Source: Caprimulgus europaeus
Lineage: Eukaryota > Chordata > Aves > Caprimulgiformes > Caprimulgidae
Assembly: GCA_907165065.1 (NCBI GenBank)
Contig: OU015528.1
Coordinates: 43,515,515 to 43,579,514 of the forward strand
Length of the DNA: 64,000 nt
Direction of reading: 5' to 3'
The notes beneath the pieces were generated by a model. The model made no database searches and had not been told where the DNA came from. It saw only the letters and a list, made by a program, of their open reading frames with translations. Of the stretch, positions 38,701 through 50,200 are shown piece by piece. The first letter of the stretch is position 1. The number at the start of each line of letters is the position of its first letter. Both the position numbers and the translations under genes were made by a program.

Positions 38701-41622
38701 TTATTTATTTTTAGTCCATGGGCCAGATACAAATTTGTTCCAACCTGAAATCAGAATTCAAGAGGAATACTCCATGGTGAATCAACATTTATCAACCAAA
38801 CACCTTACCTGGGAAAGATTAGGCAACATTTTTTGCCATCTGATCTTCCCAGAGAAGAGAGGACAGCTTTAGTTCTCCTTTTGTACTCCTTCAGAGCAAA
38901 TTGCTGAAAAATTCAGGTAAGCTTGCACCCACCCTGTTGCTCCAGACTCACCTTTCCCCCAGCCAGGTCTGTCTCTCTCAGGTAGGTCTAGCAGAGGAAA
39001 TTTCCACCTTTATGGCTAAATCCTGAAGTTATGTGGCAAGGAGTTAAAACCAGCAGGAGCAGCTGTTAATAATCCCATGATGAACTTGCAATGAATTCAA
39101 GCCTGAATCCAATTCTGCAATCATTACCTTTGAAGCTATAGGAACATTTGTTAAGGGGAAAGACCTCTACAAATATCAGAAAAAGCTGTATGACAGAGTC
39201 ACCAGTTTAAGCTCAGTTCATTGCAAAAGTACTTTCATGAAGTTTGTATCTGTCTGTTTGCTGTCCTGGGGTGAAAAAAACCTCAAAAGCAAAAATAACA
39301 AAAGAAATACGTTCTTGTTTTGACTGCAAAAGAATAGCTAAATTCATTCCAAGTGCAGAATGAGGCTGGAAAGTAATACAAGTATATAATTCCAGTGGGA
39401 AGTAGTTATCTTGACTCTGAGAAGTTTAAAGACAAAAATATCTCAGATAAGAATCTTGCTTTAGTAAGAGTCACTGGTACTTTTCCACACAGCTGTAAAT
39501 CAGGACCCCATATATGCAGTAAAAGCCAAAAAGCTCATATATCAGCTGTCAAAACCAAAAAAACCCCAAAAGCTATTCCAAATGAATTAGAAAGAATCAT
39601 CTCTACAAGCTGAGAGGGATATTTGCCCTCCATTTTACACTTAAAATGTCCCCTTGTTATCTTGTTTCTGGGCCTCTGTGCAGCCAAGCAAATTCAATCA
39701 GAGTTAGAAAAACAAACAAACAAAAAAACCCCAAACAAACTCAAAGTCTTGCTCCTCTGAAACACACACAGGTAAAGACACGTCTTCAGGAAGGGTGCAA
39801 ATATTTCTGTACTTCTGACACACTTTGGCGTCAGTCTCGGGTAGCTTTCTAGACCTTCATCTGTTGTAATAGTACTGTGCTGTAATACAGAGCCAGCTCT
39901 GAGCTTCTTGCTTGCAGCCAGCATTGCAAAGTGCAACTCCATGTGAAGGACAGTGGAGCAGATGCCCCAGGCACCAGACTGAAAGGAAACAAAGGAGTTT
40001 CCAAGAGCCAGGGGAGACAACCAGTGGGGAGCAAGGACGCTGTGAAAGAAGCAGGAAGAAACCCTTCTGGGGCCTGTGATTTCTGTCCTCTTTTCTTAGG
40101 GGATATCTCACCCCAGTAATCTGTGTCCACTATGAGGCCAAAAGAGTCCTTGAGGACTGTCATGCTACACTGCTGGCTGCAGCCTGAGGCAGCAGGGTGC
40201 CAGAGCAACGTGCACATGAGACAACATATGCTGCTGAGAAAGCAACATGAGGTTCTCCTCTCCCTTCCCATGGGGTACTGGGCACTGCGCACGGTTTGTG
40301 TACACCCAGGTACAAACATGCTCATTCCTGCTCTGAGGTCTTTCCAGACAAAAGCAGAAGTCCCCATGCTCAGTGGGTCCTTGCTGGCATGAGCAGAGCC
40401 GCACATAGGACCTCAGCTCGGGATACAGAAAGAGCTCCTCTGTGCACAGACATAAGCAAGTGAGAAAAGTAAGAAACAGACAGAAGGGATGACTGACATG
40501 ACACTGAGATGCTCTGCAGATCTATGTGATGACCCCCCGGTGGCATTTAAATCAGTTCTTCCCAGCAGCCAGAAAACATGCAGCATTAGGATTCCTGACA
40601 GCCTAATTTAAGTTCAGGCAGACTTACAGCTTTAGCACCCAACAAAACCCATTTTGCTCCACCATCCATTTTGGTCCATTGCCTGTGACAACTACCCCCA
40701 GCTGCCTGTGGTTCAGAGCCACCTCTGTTGCATGGCACAGTTGAACTGTGGTAGCTCTTTGCAGTTCTGGAGGACAGAAGTATAAATGGGCCAAAATGTG
40801 GAAACCTCGTCGAAGCTGTGACCATCAGTAGCTATGAAGAATGGCAGCTTGGACACAAGTTTTGGCTCAGGATGCTCCCCTAACACCACCGATTACCAGA
40901 AGTGGGCTATTGGAGCAATGCTCCCTTCCATACATACTTATAGCTATATCTGTAAATACACACCCATGCAGCCTTAAATTAGTGTTTTAGCATCTAATAC
41001 CGTTTGTCATGGGAGACCTACAGTGTGACCTGGTATGGCCATTATTCTACCAGAGACAGATAATCAATAACACCTCTTCTCATGACTGTAGCATGCCTAG
41101 GGGTGCTGTAGATGCAGTGACGCAGGATATACATACAGCCGGTGGTGTCCCAGGGAAGGGGTAGCTGATGGCCAGCCAGCTGCAGATGCAGATGCACCAG
41201 TAACGTCCTGAGGTACGCTGCCACCTTGTTGTAGTTTAGGGAGATGACGGTGAGCCGGCTTTACTCCTTCCACTTCATTCACAGCAAGGTTATGTGGCAC
41301 CCAGACAAGTGTTGCTGTGTTTGTTGTTGTAGTGGAGATGGTCACGAGGGTGCTGGCTATTTAACAGTACAGCCTGGGAGTCCTGCAGGACATGCAAATT
41401 CTGTTTTGATGCATTGAAAAAAAACATTTTCCCTCTGTTAGCCCTGATACTACCAGCGTACTTAAAAGCACGTATCATTTGATGGGTTCTGGTTTGTCTA
41501 GAGCAATATATGCTTGTCTAAGAACAGGAACAATTTTCCATAACAACCAGGATAATGCATCTAGACTGTTAGTAGGTTCAAGTCAGCCTAAAGACTCTCT
41601 GACTTTCTCAGAATCTGTAGCT

Positions 41623-41678
41623 GGCAGCACATTTCACCATAAATGAGGTGAAATGTGGCAGCACCTTTCACCAAAAAT
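41623..41678. repeat. Stem-loop overlapping a two-copy direct repeat
   Basis: A perfect 11-bp inverted repeat (CACATTTCACC at 41,628-41,638 and GGTGAAATGTG at 41,647-41,657) flanks an 8-base loop. The same place holds a 22-bp direct repeat with a 34-base period (41,623-41,644 and 41,657-41,678) that differs at two positions. It looks like a local duplication that created a hairpin. It has no recognisable transposon ends. Confidence 0.8.
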
Positions 41679-43915
41679 ATTTGCTCACACCTACACACTA
41701 AGTGTTGCCAGGGACTAAAGTAAGTTGCGACCCAGTCTGGACTGAAGAGTTAGGGAGAGAAAGGATGAGAAAACAAGCCTTGTCTTTGCTCCTAACATAC
41801 AGCATTGGCAGTTTAAACAAAATAGACATCCTGGTCCTTCCAACCAACACAGCCTTTATTGCCTGAGCATGGTGATGGAATGGCAGGGGGTGGTCTCACT
41901 GCAGCAAAGCAAGCTCAGCTTCTTCTTTACCATCCCTCACCAAAGATACTATCTTAAACCAGCCTGGAAGCTGTTGAGGATTACCATCTGGATGGGGAAA
42001 ATTACACCATAATCATAAAAGTGTTAGCAACAACAGTAATTCCTTACAAAATAATGGGAACCAGAGTCATAGAGAAGCTGCAAGATGAAGAAAGCAATGA
42101 TCTGTGAGCTAACCTTCCATGCATTTGATGGCACTGGTAAGTGAAAAACTGATTCATATTGTTCTTTTTTTCCCCCCAGAAGATTATGTGGCTCTGTTAC
42201 AAAGTGAAAACAAGCATCTTCTAAATTCCTAAAATTCAAAGTATGCTCATTCATTATTGTTTGAAACTTTTAATTTTACTTAAAATAAAAACAATCATTA
42301 TTTTATAGAAAAGCAATGATACCTTGGCTTTTCAGAACAAAAAATCTGACTAATGTTTCATACATATGGAATGTGACAGTGCCACCAAATCTGCTTTTTC
42401 TCCTGGAAAAAAATCTGTTCCACTTTATATCTTTAAAGATTTTATTCAATTAGTATTTTTTTTTCCTGAAGGAATTAAACTAAGGTAAAGTATCGCCAGA
42501 CAACCACAGGCAGCACCAACCCTCAGCAATACTACTTGAGCTGATGTGTGCTCCTGGTCTTATAAAGATGGAGGCCAGTCCACCGCACATTCCCCTCTCC
42601 CTTCTCTTTTCCCCAACCTTACATCTGTATTTGGCCCTGTGGTGTGGACTGATAACGTTGCATATCTTGTAAAACTAGTTCTTGCACTCGTAAATACAAA
42701 TAATATTTCATCTAGTATAAAAAACATGCTGAGGTACATACTGCAACTTCATTTTCTTCCTATTTTTTTTGTGTTGAATACTATGCTGTATCTTTAAGGG
42801 TTTGAGCTTTTACTTCTAGATCATTTGATATAACAAACCTAATAAACACACCCAAGATAAACACACAAATAGAAGCTTTACTATGAAAAAAGAGCTACTT
42901 AAGTAATATAGTACAGAGGAATAAAATGCTTCAGCTACTCTCAGCCACCGTTTGGGAAAGAAACATTGTGTTGAAGACATGCAAATATCACACTTTTGGC
43001 TTGATTTTTACTTGCCATAGTTGCAGCAACTCCTAAGTTTATTGGAGCATGAGGTGCTAGCAAAGAATACCATGGCCTGTCTGGCTTTCAATTTATTTTG
43101 TGCCTTTGATGGCAATTTTTACACAGCCACTTTCAGAGCTTCCTCTTTCTCGTTCAGTAAATCACTCTTAGAAATACTGCAACAGGAACAAGAGAATCCT
43201 TTTAAAACTATGCTAAAAACATGACTACAACCCACATCTTTCAATAAATGCTGTCCTCTTCAAAAGGAAGTATTTGCTCTGAATTATTCTGATGTGTAAG
43301 AAAGTCAACAAACGGTATTTTGACTTGCATTTCATAGGGCTTTCCCAACATTAATGATTGCAGCCTCCCAGCCCTCCTCCAAGGACAGCAGCTGTTCCTT
43401 CTCCGGCTGTGGAGGAGGAGGCACTGTGAAGCCCCATGAGTACCTCAGAGGTCACAGAGAAAGTTTGGTGTAAGGCTCAGCTTGAGGCCACCCCAGCTGT
43501 CAGATCCACCTCCTGAACCAAACAGCAATCGCTTCTCCCTGGGCAGACTGGTCACTGCTGCTGCCCACAGTGAGATCCTTCATCCAAAATGAAAAATGAA
43601 GGGAAAGAGAAGAATCTTCCACACCTTTCTAGCCCTCTTCCAGCTCTCCACCTTTTCAAGATCTTAAATCCTTGATTATCAATGGTAAATAAGGAGATCA
43701 ATCAACCCCTCCCCTGAGCTAGCTGGTGGTTGACCAGCAGCACCCAACTGGGCACTGCACCCTTGCACCAGCCAATTCTACGTGTGACTTGCTGATGCTG
43801 TCACACAAGAAGAGCTCGATTCAGCTGGATCCGCCTCCTTCCAGGTTGTGCAGAAATCTCACTAGCTATAGAAAATAATAGGTTGAAAAGAAAATCGCTG
43901 CCTACTTGTGACTCA

Positions 43916-43936
43916 AACAAACAAACAAACAAAAAA
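43916..43936. repeat. AAAC microsatellite
   Basis: About four to five AAAC units run in tandem and end in an A-run. It is a short simple repeat in unique sequence. Confidence 0.8.
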
Positions 43937-44569
43937 TCAAAAGACTCAGATCCTGAGCTGGCACTGCTGTCCTGTAGTGCAAGAAAAAACACTTGGCAAT
44001 GTACGTATCACCGAGTTGTTTATAACTGAATCACAACACATCCATACGTATCTTGAGCAATCTGTTGCTAAGTGCTGATCTATTTGAAAACTTAGTAGAC
44101 TTTGAACATTTTTCCAGAAAGGAATGTTGCACCTGAAGGTTTTGTTGTTATTTTGTTAAAATGAAGCAACAGTAGCTGAAAAAACTTGCATGACCCCTCA
44201 GCAGAGGCAGGAAAAAAAAACCCCTTTGTTTGCATTGTGGCAGACCTTGAAATCAGATCAAACAGCAACTGTGAATCACCCTCTTTTGAACTGCAAAACC
44301 AGAGATAAAGAATTATTTAACCTTATGCTCTTAAAATGAGATTAGATCCACAACTTGGAGACACTGGTTCATAAATAACCCTAATCAACAACTCTTTCAC
44401 AAGATGTATACTGTTGAACATAAAATAAATCTTTGAACGGGGTGATCTTGGAAGATTAATTCTATCGTACTTTCAGTCCTGTAATTTTGCATCACAAAAG
44501 TGAAACTCAGATGACTAGTTTTAGTCGTAGCTACATGTAAACAAATCTTCTTCCATATCTGTAGATTGT

Positions 44570-45067
44570 TTTACATTTGGCCCCTCACTACAAGAAAGAC
44601 ACTGAGGCACTGGAGCGTGCCCAAAAAAGAGCAACAAAGCTGGTGAAGGGTCTAGAGCACAAGTCTTATGAGGAGCAGCTAAGGGAACTGAGGTTGATTA
44701 GCCTGGAGAAAAGGATGCTGAGGGGAGACCTTACTGCTCTGTACAACTACCTGAAAGGAGGGTGTAGCGAGGTGAGTGTTGGTCTCTTCTTCCAAGTAAC
44801 TAGTGATAGGACAAGAGGAAATGTCCTCAAGTTGCACCAGGGTAGGTTCAGATCGGATATTAGGAAAAATTTATTCACTGAAAGGATTGTCAAGGATTGG
44901 AACAGGCTTCCCAGGGAGTGGAGTCACCATCCCTGGAGGTATCTAAAAGACGTGTAGATGTGGTGCTTAGGGATGTGGCCTAGTGGTGGACTCGCCAGTG
45001 TTAGGTTTACAGTTGGACTCAATGATCTCACAGGTCTTTTCCAACCAAAACAATTCTATGATTGTAT
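44570..45067 (+). mobile_element. CR1 LINE 3' fragment with partial ORF2
   Basis: This 5'-truncated CR1 copy of about 500 bases starts at the C-terminal end of ORF2 and runs to a 3' end of CAATTCTATGATTG. The translated region (from 44,577) shows [29 protein letters not shown] and WNRLPRE. Just after WNRLPRE, near 44,918, about four bases seem to be missing compared with other CR1 copies. This shifts the frame so that the last residues before the stop at 44,955 are not CR1-like. The 3' UTR (with GGACTCAATGATCTCACAGG) differs from the copies at 13.8, 18.6 and 55.0 kb, so it is a separate subfamily. Confidence 0.95.
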
Positions 45068-46690
45068 TCCATCATTTAAGGATGTCAAAATATGCTGCAG
45101 AGTCCATTAAACGGCATTCATTTTTTCAGAGGAGGGAGAGCAAATGATGCTCAGACAACTGCAGTGACCCCCCTGAAGTCACAGGGCAGTAACGTTTAGA
45201 AAAGACCCACTGTAAGCCCTGTGCATTCCCTACCAAGATGCTCTGCGGACCAGAGGCTGTCGTGACTCCAAAGCACCAGCCCTTCTTCAGAGTCTAAAGA
45301 CAAGTCCTGTGGAATGTGTTTCTTTTGATGAAGCAGGCTTGTGGCTGGTGAGACTACATGCAAGCTAGGGTTTAACAAATGCCTCCCAAAGGCTGTTCAC
45401 ACCAGTGTCCTCTCACTGCCCTGGGCAGCTGGCATTCACTGAGCACCTCTCCCCAGCCATGGCAGTGGCGGGGCACGGCAGCAGAGGAGCCCCTTGGAAA
45501 CGAATTTGGCATGTGCACTTCGTCAGGGGAGCCCCTGGGGAGCAGAAGGACCAAGCTGTGAGGCACAGCTGGCGCTGGAGGCATGCAGCAGTGTGCATGG
45601 TGGGTGCATGGTGCTCTGCATCCGGCACTGTTGGGCATCAGCACAATCACCCACACAGCTTCAGCCTTCTCCATGGCTGGCTGAGCAACCCACGCACAGC
45701 AGTGGAAGATCCTATGTGGGGTTTTCAGTAAGTGAGATTTGAGTATCAGACAAAACCAGGGACCAACCCTTCACTAAACACTGGGAAAAACGGAACTGGG
45801 CTCAAACCTCACCGCCTCTTGCTGCTGGTGAGGAGATGGATCTGAATTTCCTAGTCACGCAGCCTCACTACCGGAAGTCTCAACACGGACCTGAACAGAC
45901 CAGAGCTAAAATTGCCATAACAATACAATAAAATCCCACTGCTAAATCCAGAGAAGGGCACTGCATTTCCTCGTATGAACCTCTGTTTTATTCTGTATTA
46001 CTGGATAAGCGTTTGAGCGAGAATAAAACAAATATTTGCTATCTTGCCAATTTCAAGGCCACAGTTACAGCTCAGTCACGCTCTAGCTTTTCTGAAAAGG
46101 AGATGGTTACAGTGAATGAAGTTACTTTCTGTTGAGATGCTATAAACCTGTAGATACTGTTGGAGGCAAGTAAAGATCTGCACATCTTTAAATCTGGCCA
46201 TGAATACCAATGAGAGGCTTGGAAAACTTGTGTGCCACTTCACACCTGAAACCACAGTGAGATGCCAGGGAATGTTAAAACAAACAACAGTGACAAAAGA
46301 CTACTCTTTCAGAGGTAAGAAAAGTGGAGAGGGAGGAAAGAGAGAAGAAAACTGACAGAAGACTCCGTGGAAAAGCACTCAGCAGCAATGCCCTGCTGAT
46401 GACTTGAGTCTCCCTACAACTGTGGGCCCTCCTGAACTTGGGAGGTCGTACAGCCTCGGAAACTGCGTCTTCAGAAGCAAACCAAAACCCACCTTCTCTA
46501 CTCATATAATCCTGAATCCTTTCTAAATATTTTCTTTCATATAGGAAAACCTGGCACTAAAGAACCTGGCAGAATCTTTGAAAAGTCTGCTTCTTTGTCT
46601 CTCAAATTCACCAACATAATGTTAAAGGTAAAAAATACTTTATAGAAATGACCTTCTGTCTTCATAAAACATGCTTATAAAAGTCAAGCC
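45068..46690. other. Unique non-coding stretch
   Basis: I recognise no gene. A GC-richer patch at about 45,370-45,740 has open frames in several phases on both strands (up to 108 codons), none with a known domain. Confidence 0.55.
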
Positions 46691-46732
46691 AGAGGTCCCT
46701 TCCAATCCCTAATATTCTGTGTGATTCTGTGA
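46691..46732 (+). mobile_element. Very short CR1 3' tip
   Basis: Only about 42 bases are present: AGAGGTCCCTTCCAATCCC, TAAT, then ATTCTGTG, an extra TG, and ATTCTGTG. This matches the last bases of the near-complete CR1 at 13,825-13,862 apart from the extra dinucleotide. The exact CR1 end and tail suggest an extreme 5'-truncated insertion of the same subfamily, although a later deletion could also have left such a remnant. Confidence 0.85.
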
Positions 46733-47086
46733 ACTGCTGTCTCAAAAATGCATATAACAAAATAAATTTACACATTTATAATGCTAACAAGTCAAATGAG
46801 GCTTCAAAACAAAGCCATAACAATTACTCCATTAACATCACACTTTTAATGAGAATATACTAATTTTTTCACAGTCAGCTTTCTTCCTAAAAATTATACT
46901 CCTTTCTTACAAAGAAAGGGAGGAGTAAAACCATTACATTAATTTAATAATGCAGAGTGGTACTCCATAAATGCAATCATATACATGCTACTGAACACAA
47001 TCAGAACTATACACTTGTGAGTCACAGGGCCGAGTAAGGGCTCTATGGCTGAGTAAAGTTCCTGTTTGCATCAAGAGAAGCCCTGT
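46733..47086. other. Unique non-coding spacer
   Basis: AT-rich sequence lies between the CR1 tip and the minisatellite. I see nothing recognisable. Confidence 0.5.
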
Positions 47087-47233
47087 GAGCAGAGAGCCCT
47101 GACATCCAGCCCTTGCAGTCAGGGAGCAGGGAGCCCTGACATCCAGCCCTTGCAGTCAGGGAGCAGGGAGCCCTGACATCCAGCCCTTGCAGTCAGGGAG
47201 CAGAGAGCCCTGACATCCAGCCCTTGCAGTCAG
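47087..47233. repeat. 37-bp minisatellite, about four copies
   Basis: Four head-to-tail units start at 47,094, 47,131, 47,168 and 47,205 (marked by GAGCCCTGACATCCAGC), with an exact 37-base period. The units are almost identical: the middle junctions read GAGCAGGGAGCCC, while the first and last read GAGCAGAGAGCCC. The unit is GC-rich in AT-rich surroundings and contains CCTTGCAGTCAGGGAGCAG. High similarity between units suggests recent expansion. The array may be polymorphic in length. Confidence 0.95.
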
Positions 47234-50200
47234 TGTACCAGACTGTCATAGCCAGCTACGCCTGGTCACAGGTGTGTTTAGATATTTCAGAATTTTTGTA
47301 TGACCTACCGTATCTGTCTACAACTCACCTGAATCTGGACTGAAATTACTTACCAGAAATTGCTCAAACACTGCAGTTACTTAACTCCCCAGATATACAT
47401 AATTTTGATATCCAATAGTTTGTGTGGCACCCATAAATCCATTGTGCATCGTAATGAGAACACACTTCATGAATAGATGATGCTGTCAAAAGATTATGTT
47501 GAGGGCACAGAGAAGCACAGTAGAGTTCCCTCTCGGTGAGTTCTCTCATTTGGGATCAATCTTTTTTATAACAGATACCATCACTATTTGATTAAAAAAG
47601 GTTTTACTACAATGAAAGGGAAATATCAACTATACAGAAATAATGTCAAGCAAAGAAGTAAATCATAGACAGGCTTGACAAACCAGTACCACTGATTAAA
47701 GTTGCTATGGATGCTCTGAGGCAGAGCAGCACAGTTATTTCGAAATGACGGTGTAAATACATGGTTCACTGTACACTGTGAATTGCTACAAAACAGGCTC
47801 ACCCTCGGCTGGTGTTCAGCATGAGGCTGGCGTTGACACTGCTGCCAGCAAAGCTGTAACAGTTTATTCCCAAAAAGAACCTGACCCAAGTCTGTGAATC
47901 AAGACATTCAGAAGTTTGCAATATTCCTTAAATCATGGAAGGCAGCGTTGTGAAGGGTTTCAGATGCTCGTACAAGGCAGCTAGAGTAGCATTACCTTCA
48001 TTTCTGGGTTGTTTTCTTCTATCTCCACACTATCATCATTTTCATTTTCATGTTTATCTTCCACTGGTTGTAAGTGCCATACTTTTGACTTTGTTTAGTC
48101 AGCCTGGTTCCCTATGGAAATCAGGTTTGCAGGGTCAGTCAGTCTATCTGTCTTTAAAGTTTAATGTTGACTTCAGACCAATTAGAGAGATACTGGAGAT
48201 CTGAAATATGATGAGCTCTCTGTGTATTCTGTAACTCCAGAGTGAGGAAAGGCCAAAGGTTTGATTCTGTTGGCCAAATCACTGCAGTGAGGCAGCCTGC
48301 ATGTAGCTGTCAAAATATTTAGCAGAAGAAAGGCTGTATGAGAAAGGATGGGAATTTTATAGGATATACAATGAGAACAGAAAATAATGGCTTAATGTTA
48401 GGCCCAGCTGCTCCCGCCACATCCATCCCTGTGCCACTTCTCATTCTAGTTCAAACAGCAATTTCCAAAAGAAATGGATTTCCTCTGCATTCAGCCAAGT
48501 AGCGAGGAAGTCCATCTTCCTTAATCCCACTTCTGGGACTTAGGCATTGCACTTGTTGGAAGAAATTGTTACTTTTAAACCTAGGATTTAATTAAAGTAT
48601 CCCCAGGATTTTCCTCCTTTAATTCAGTGACCCTTCTCTCACAGGCTGACCAGAATTATCTGCAAACTGTTAGCAGACAAAAAAGGTCTCCAAGCTGCAC
48701 CAGTAGCTGTAATTAACACATGCGCATACGTCAATATGTAATTGACTTCTCAGAGAATTTAGTGCAGCCACACAACCAAGCAGCTCTGATAAGCTTTTGG
48801 CATCCAGGCAGCAGCTAGTTTTGCCAGTAACTAGAACAAGAGCAGGAAGAGATCTAGAAGACCAGTTTCTTCTGCAAGGATTTTTCTAAGATCATCTTCC
48901 CTGGGTGCAGGGTCGTATCCAGGCCCACGAAACCCATGCTGCTTAGGGATCAGGGATCTAGGTGAGCAACAGCACTGCAGAACTTCAAAGCCTTTCCTCC
49001 TGCTTTTGGCCAGTGAGAAATTATTTATCATGACATGAACGACAGGATTGCAGGGGTAGGTATGATGAACAAGGGCTTCAGCTATCAAGACTACAGATTG
49101 TGACATTGGGTTGGAGCGCAATGTCTCAGCAGAAACGGGAGCCCTAGACAGTAATTGCATGTCCACCTCTGCAAGCAGTAAGAAGGAGGGACTTGGGGCA
49201 AGATTTTTTGCCCACGTGAGCAATGAGATGGTTCATTATACAGAGGGAACAGCTCTTCTTTGAGGAGCAGGCTAATAACTGCATCTGTTTCTCTGCAACT
49301 AGTCCTGACAGCGAGAAGTATAGGCCATCACTGACTCCTGTCATCAGAAGCACAGAAGGCGACCACCTAAGAAAGTCAGAGAGCCTAGCCAGATATACTC
49401 GAAGTTTTGCATGGGTGGGAGGCCACACATTCCCAAATGAACCATAAGGTGGCACTGCTTTGAAACATTACCTCCAAATATTTCCCCTGACACTTTCTAT
49501 ACCCTACAAGCACATGAAGACTTCCCACTAAAATCATGTGAAGAAGGTAATCCTACAGAAAACTCAGCAAAATAGTGAGGGTTAACATCATTGGCATATA
49601 TACTTTAACATATATTATTTATTTTTAGATTGACAAGTTTTGTCCTGAAAAATAAAATATCTCAGATACTTTTGTTCAAGCACTGCACCTCCTATTTCAA
49701 AATGTATATCTGTGTTTGTAACGCAACCCTACTTGATACAACAGACTGTCCTCTGGCATGCAATACTGTAAAGATTCTGTTCTTTTCCTGTGCCACATTA
49801 ACAGCCAACAAAGATACATCTAACAAGTAATTTTCTGTTTCACATCTAACGTGCAGGACAAGAGTGGCAGAGTATTTGGGAAAGCAGGCTTTGCAAGTAG
49901 AGTCACAGGGAATGGATGGTGGTTATGGTAAAATGAGCTACAGAGATTCCCTGTAACTTGAATTGTTGTCTGAAAACAACACATTAGAGCAGGGACCATT
50001 TTAAACAAATGGCAAAAGGGATCTAAAGCCAGGTATAAGAAGAAATGAAATTATGACAATCTGGGAGAGAATAGTGCAAGACTGATTCTTAACAAATCTT
50101 GAACACAAAGATAAGGGCCCTACTGAAGAGCTCATATCTGCCAAATATCCTGTGCAAAGACAGAGAATAAGATGCTGGTTGTGTGTCGGTGTGCAGTGAC

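Larger units (their letters stand above)
32637..44569. other. Unique non-coding stretch, no gene recognised
   Basis: No exon, RNA gene or transposon could be supported across these 12 kb. A locally CpG-richer patch lies at about 35,560-35,860 and an AT-rich, motif-dense part at about 36,440-36,760. A stem-loop with direct repeats lies at 41,623-41,678, and an AAAC microsatellite at about 43,916-43,936. The longest open frame is 185 codons on the minus strand (39,849-40,406). It has no domain I recognise and overlaps open frames in other phases. Confidence 0.55.

Noticed and set aside
45370-45742. Up to 108-codon frames on both strands
   Set aside because: Same reason: competing frames in a GC-richer patch, no recognisable protein, no splice pattern that favours one frame.
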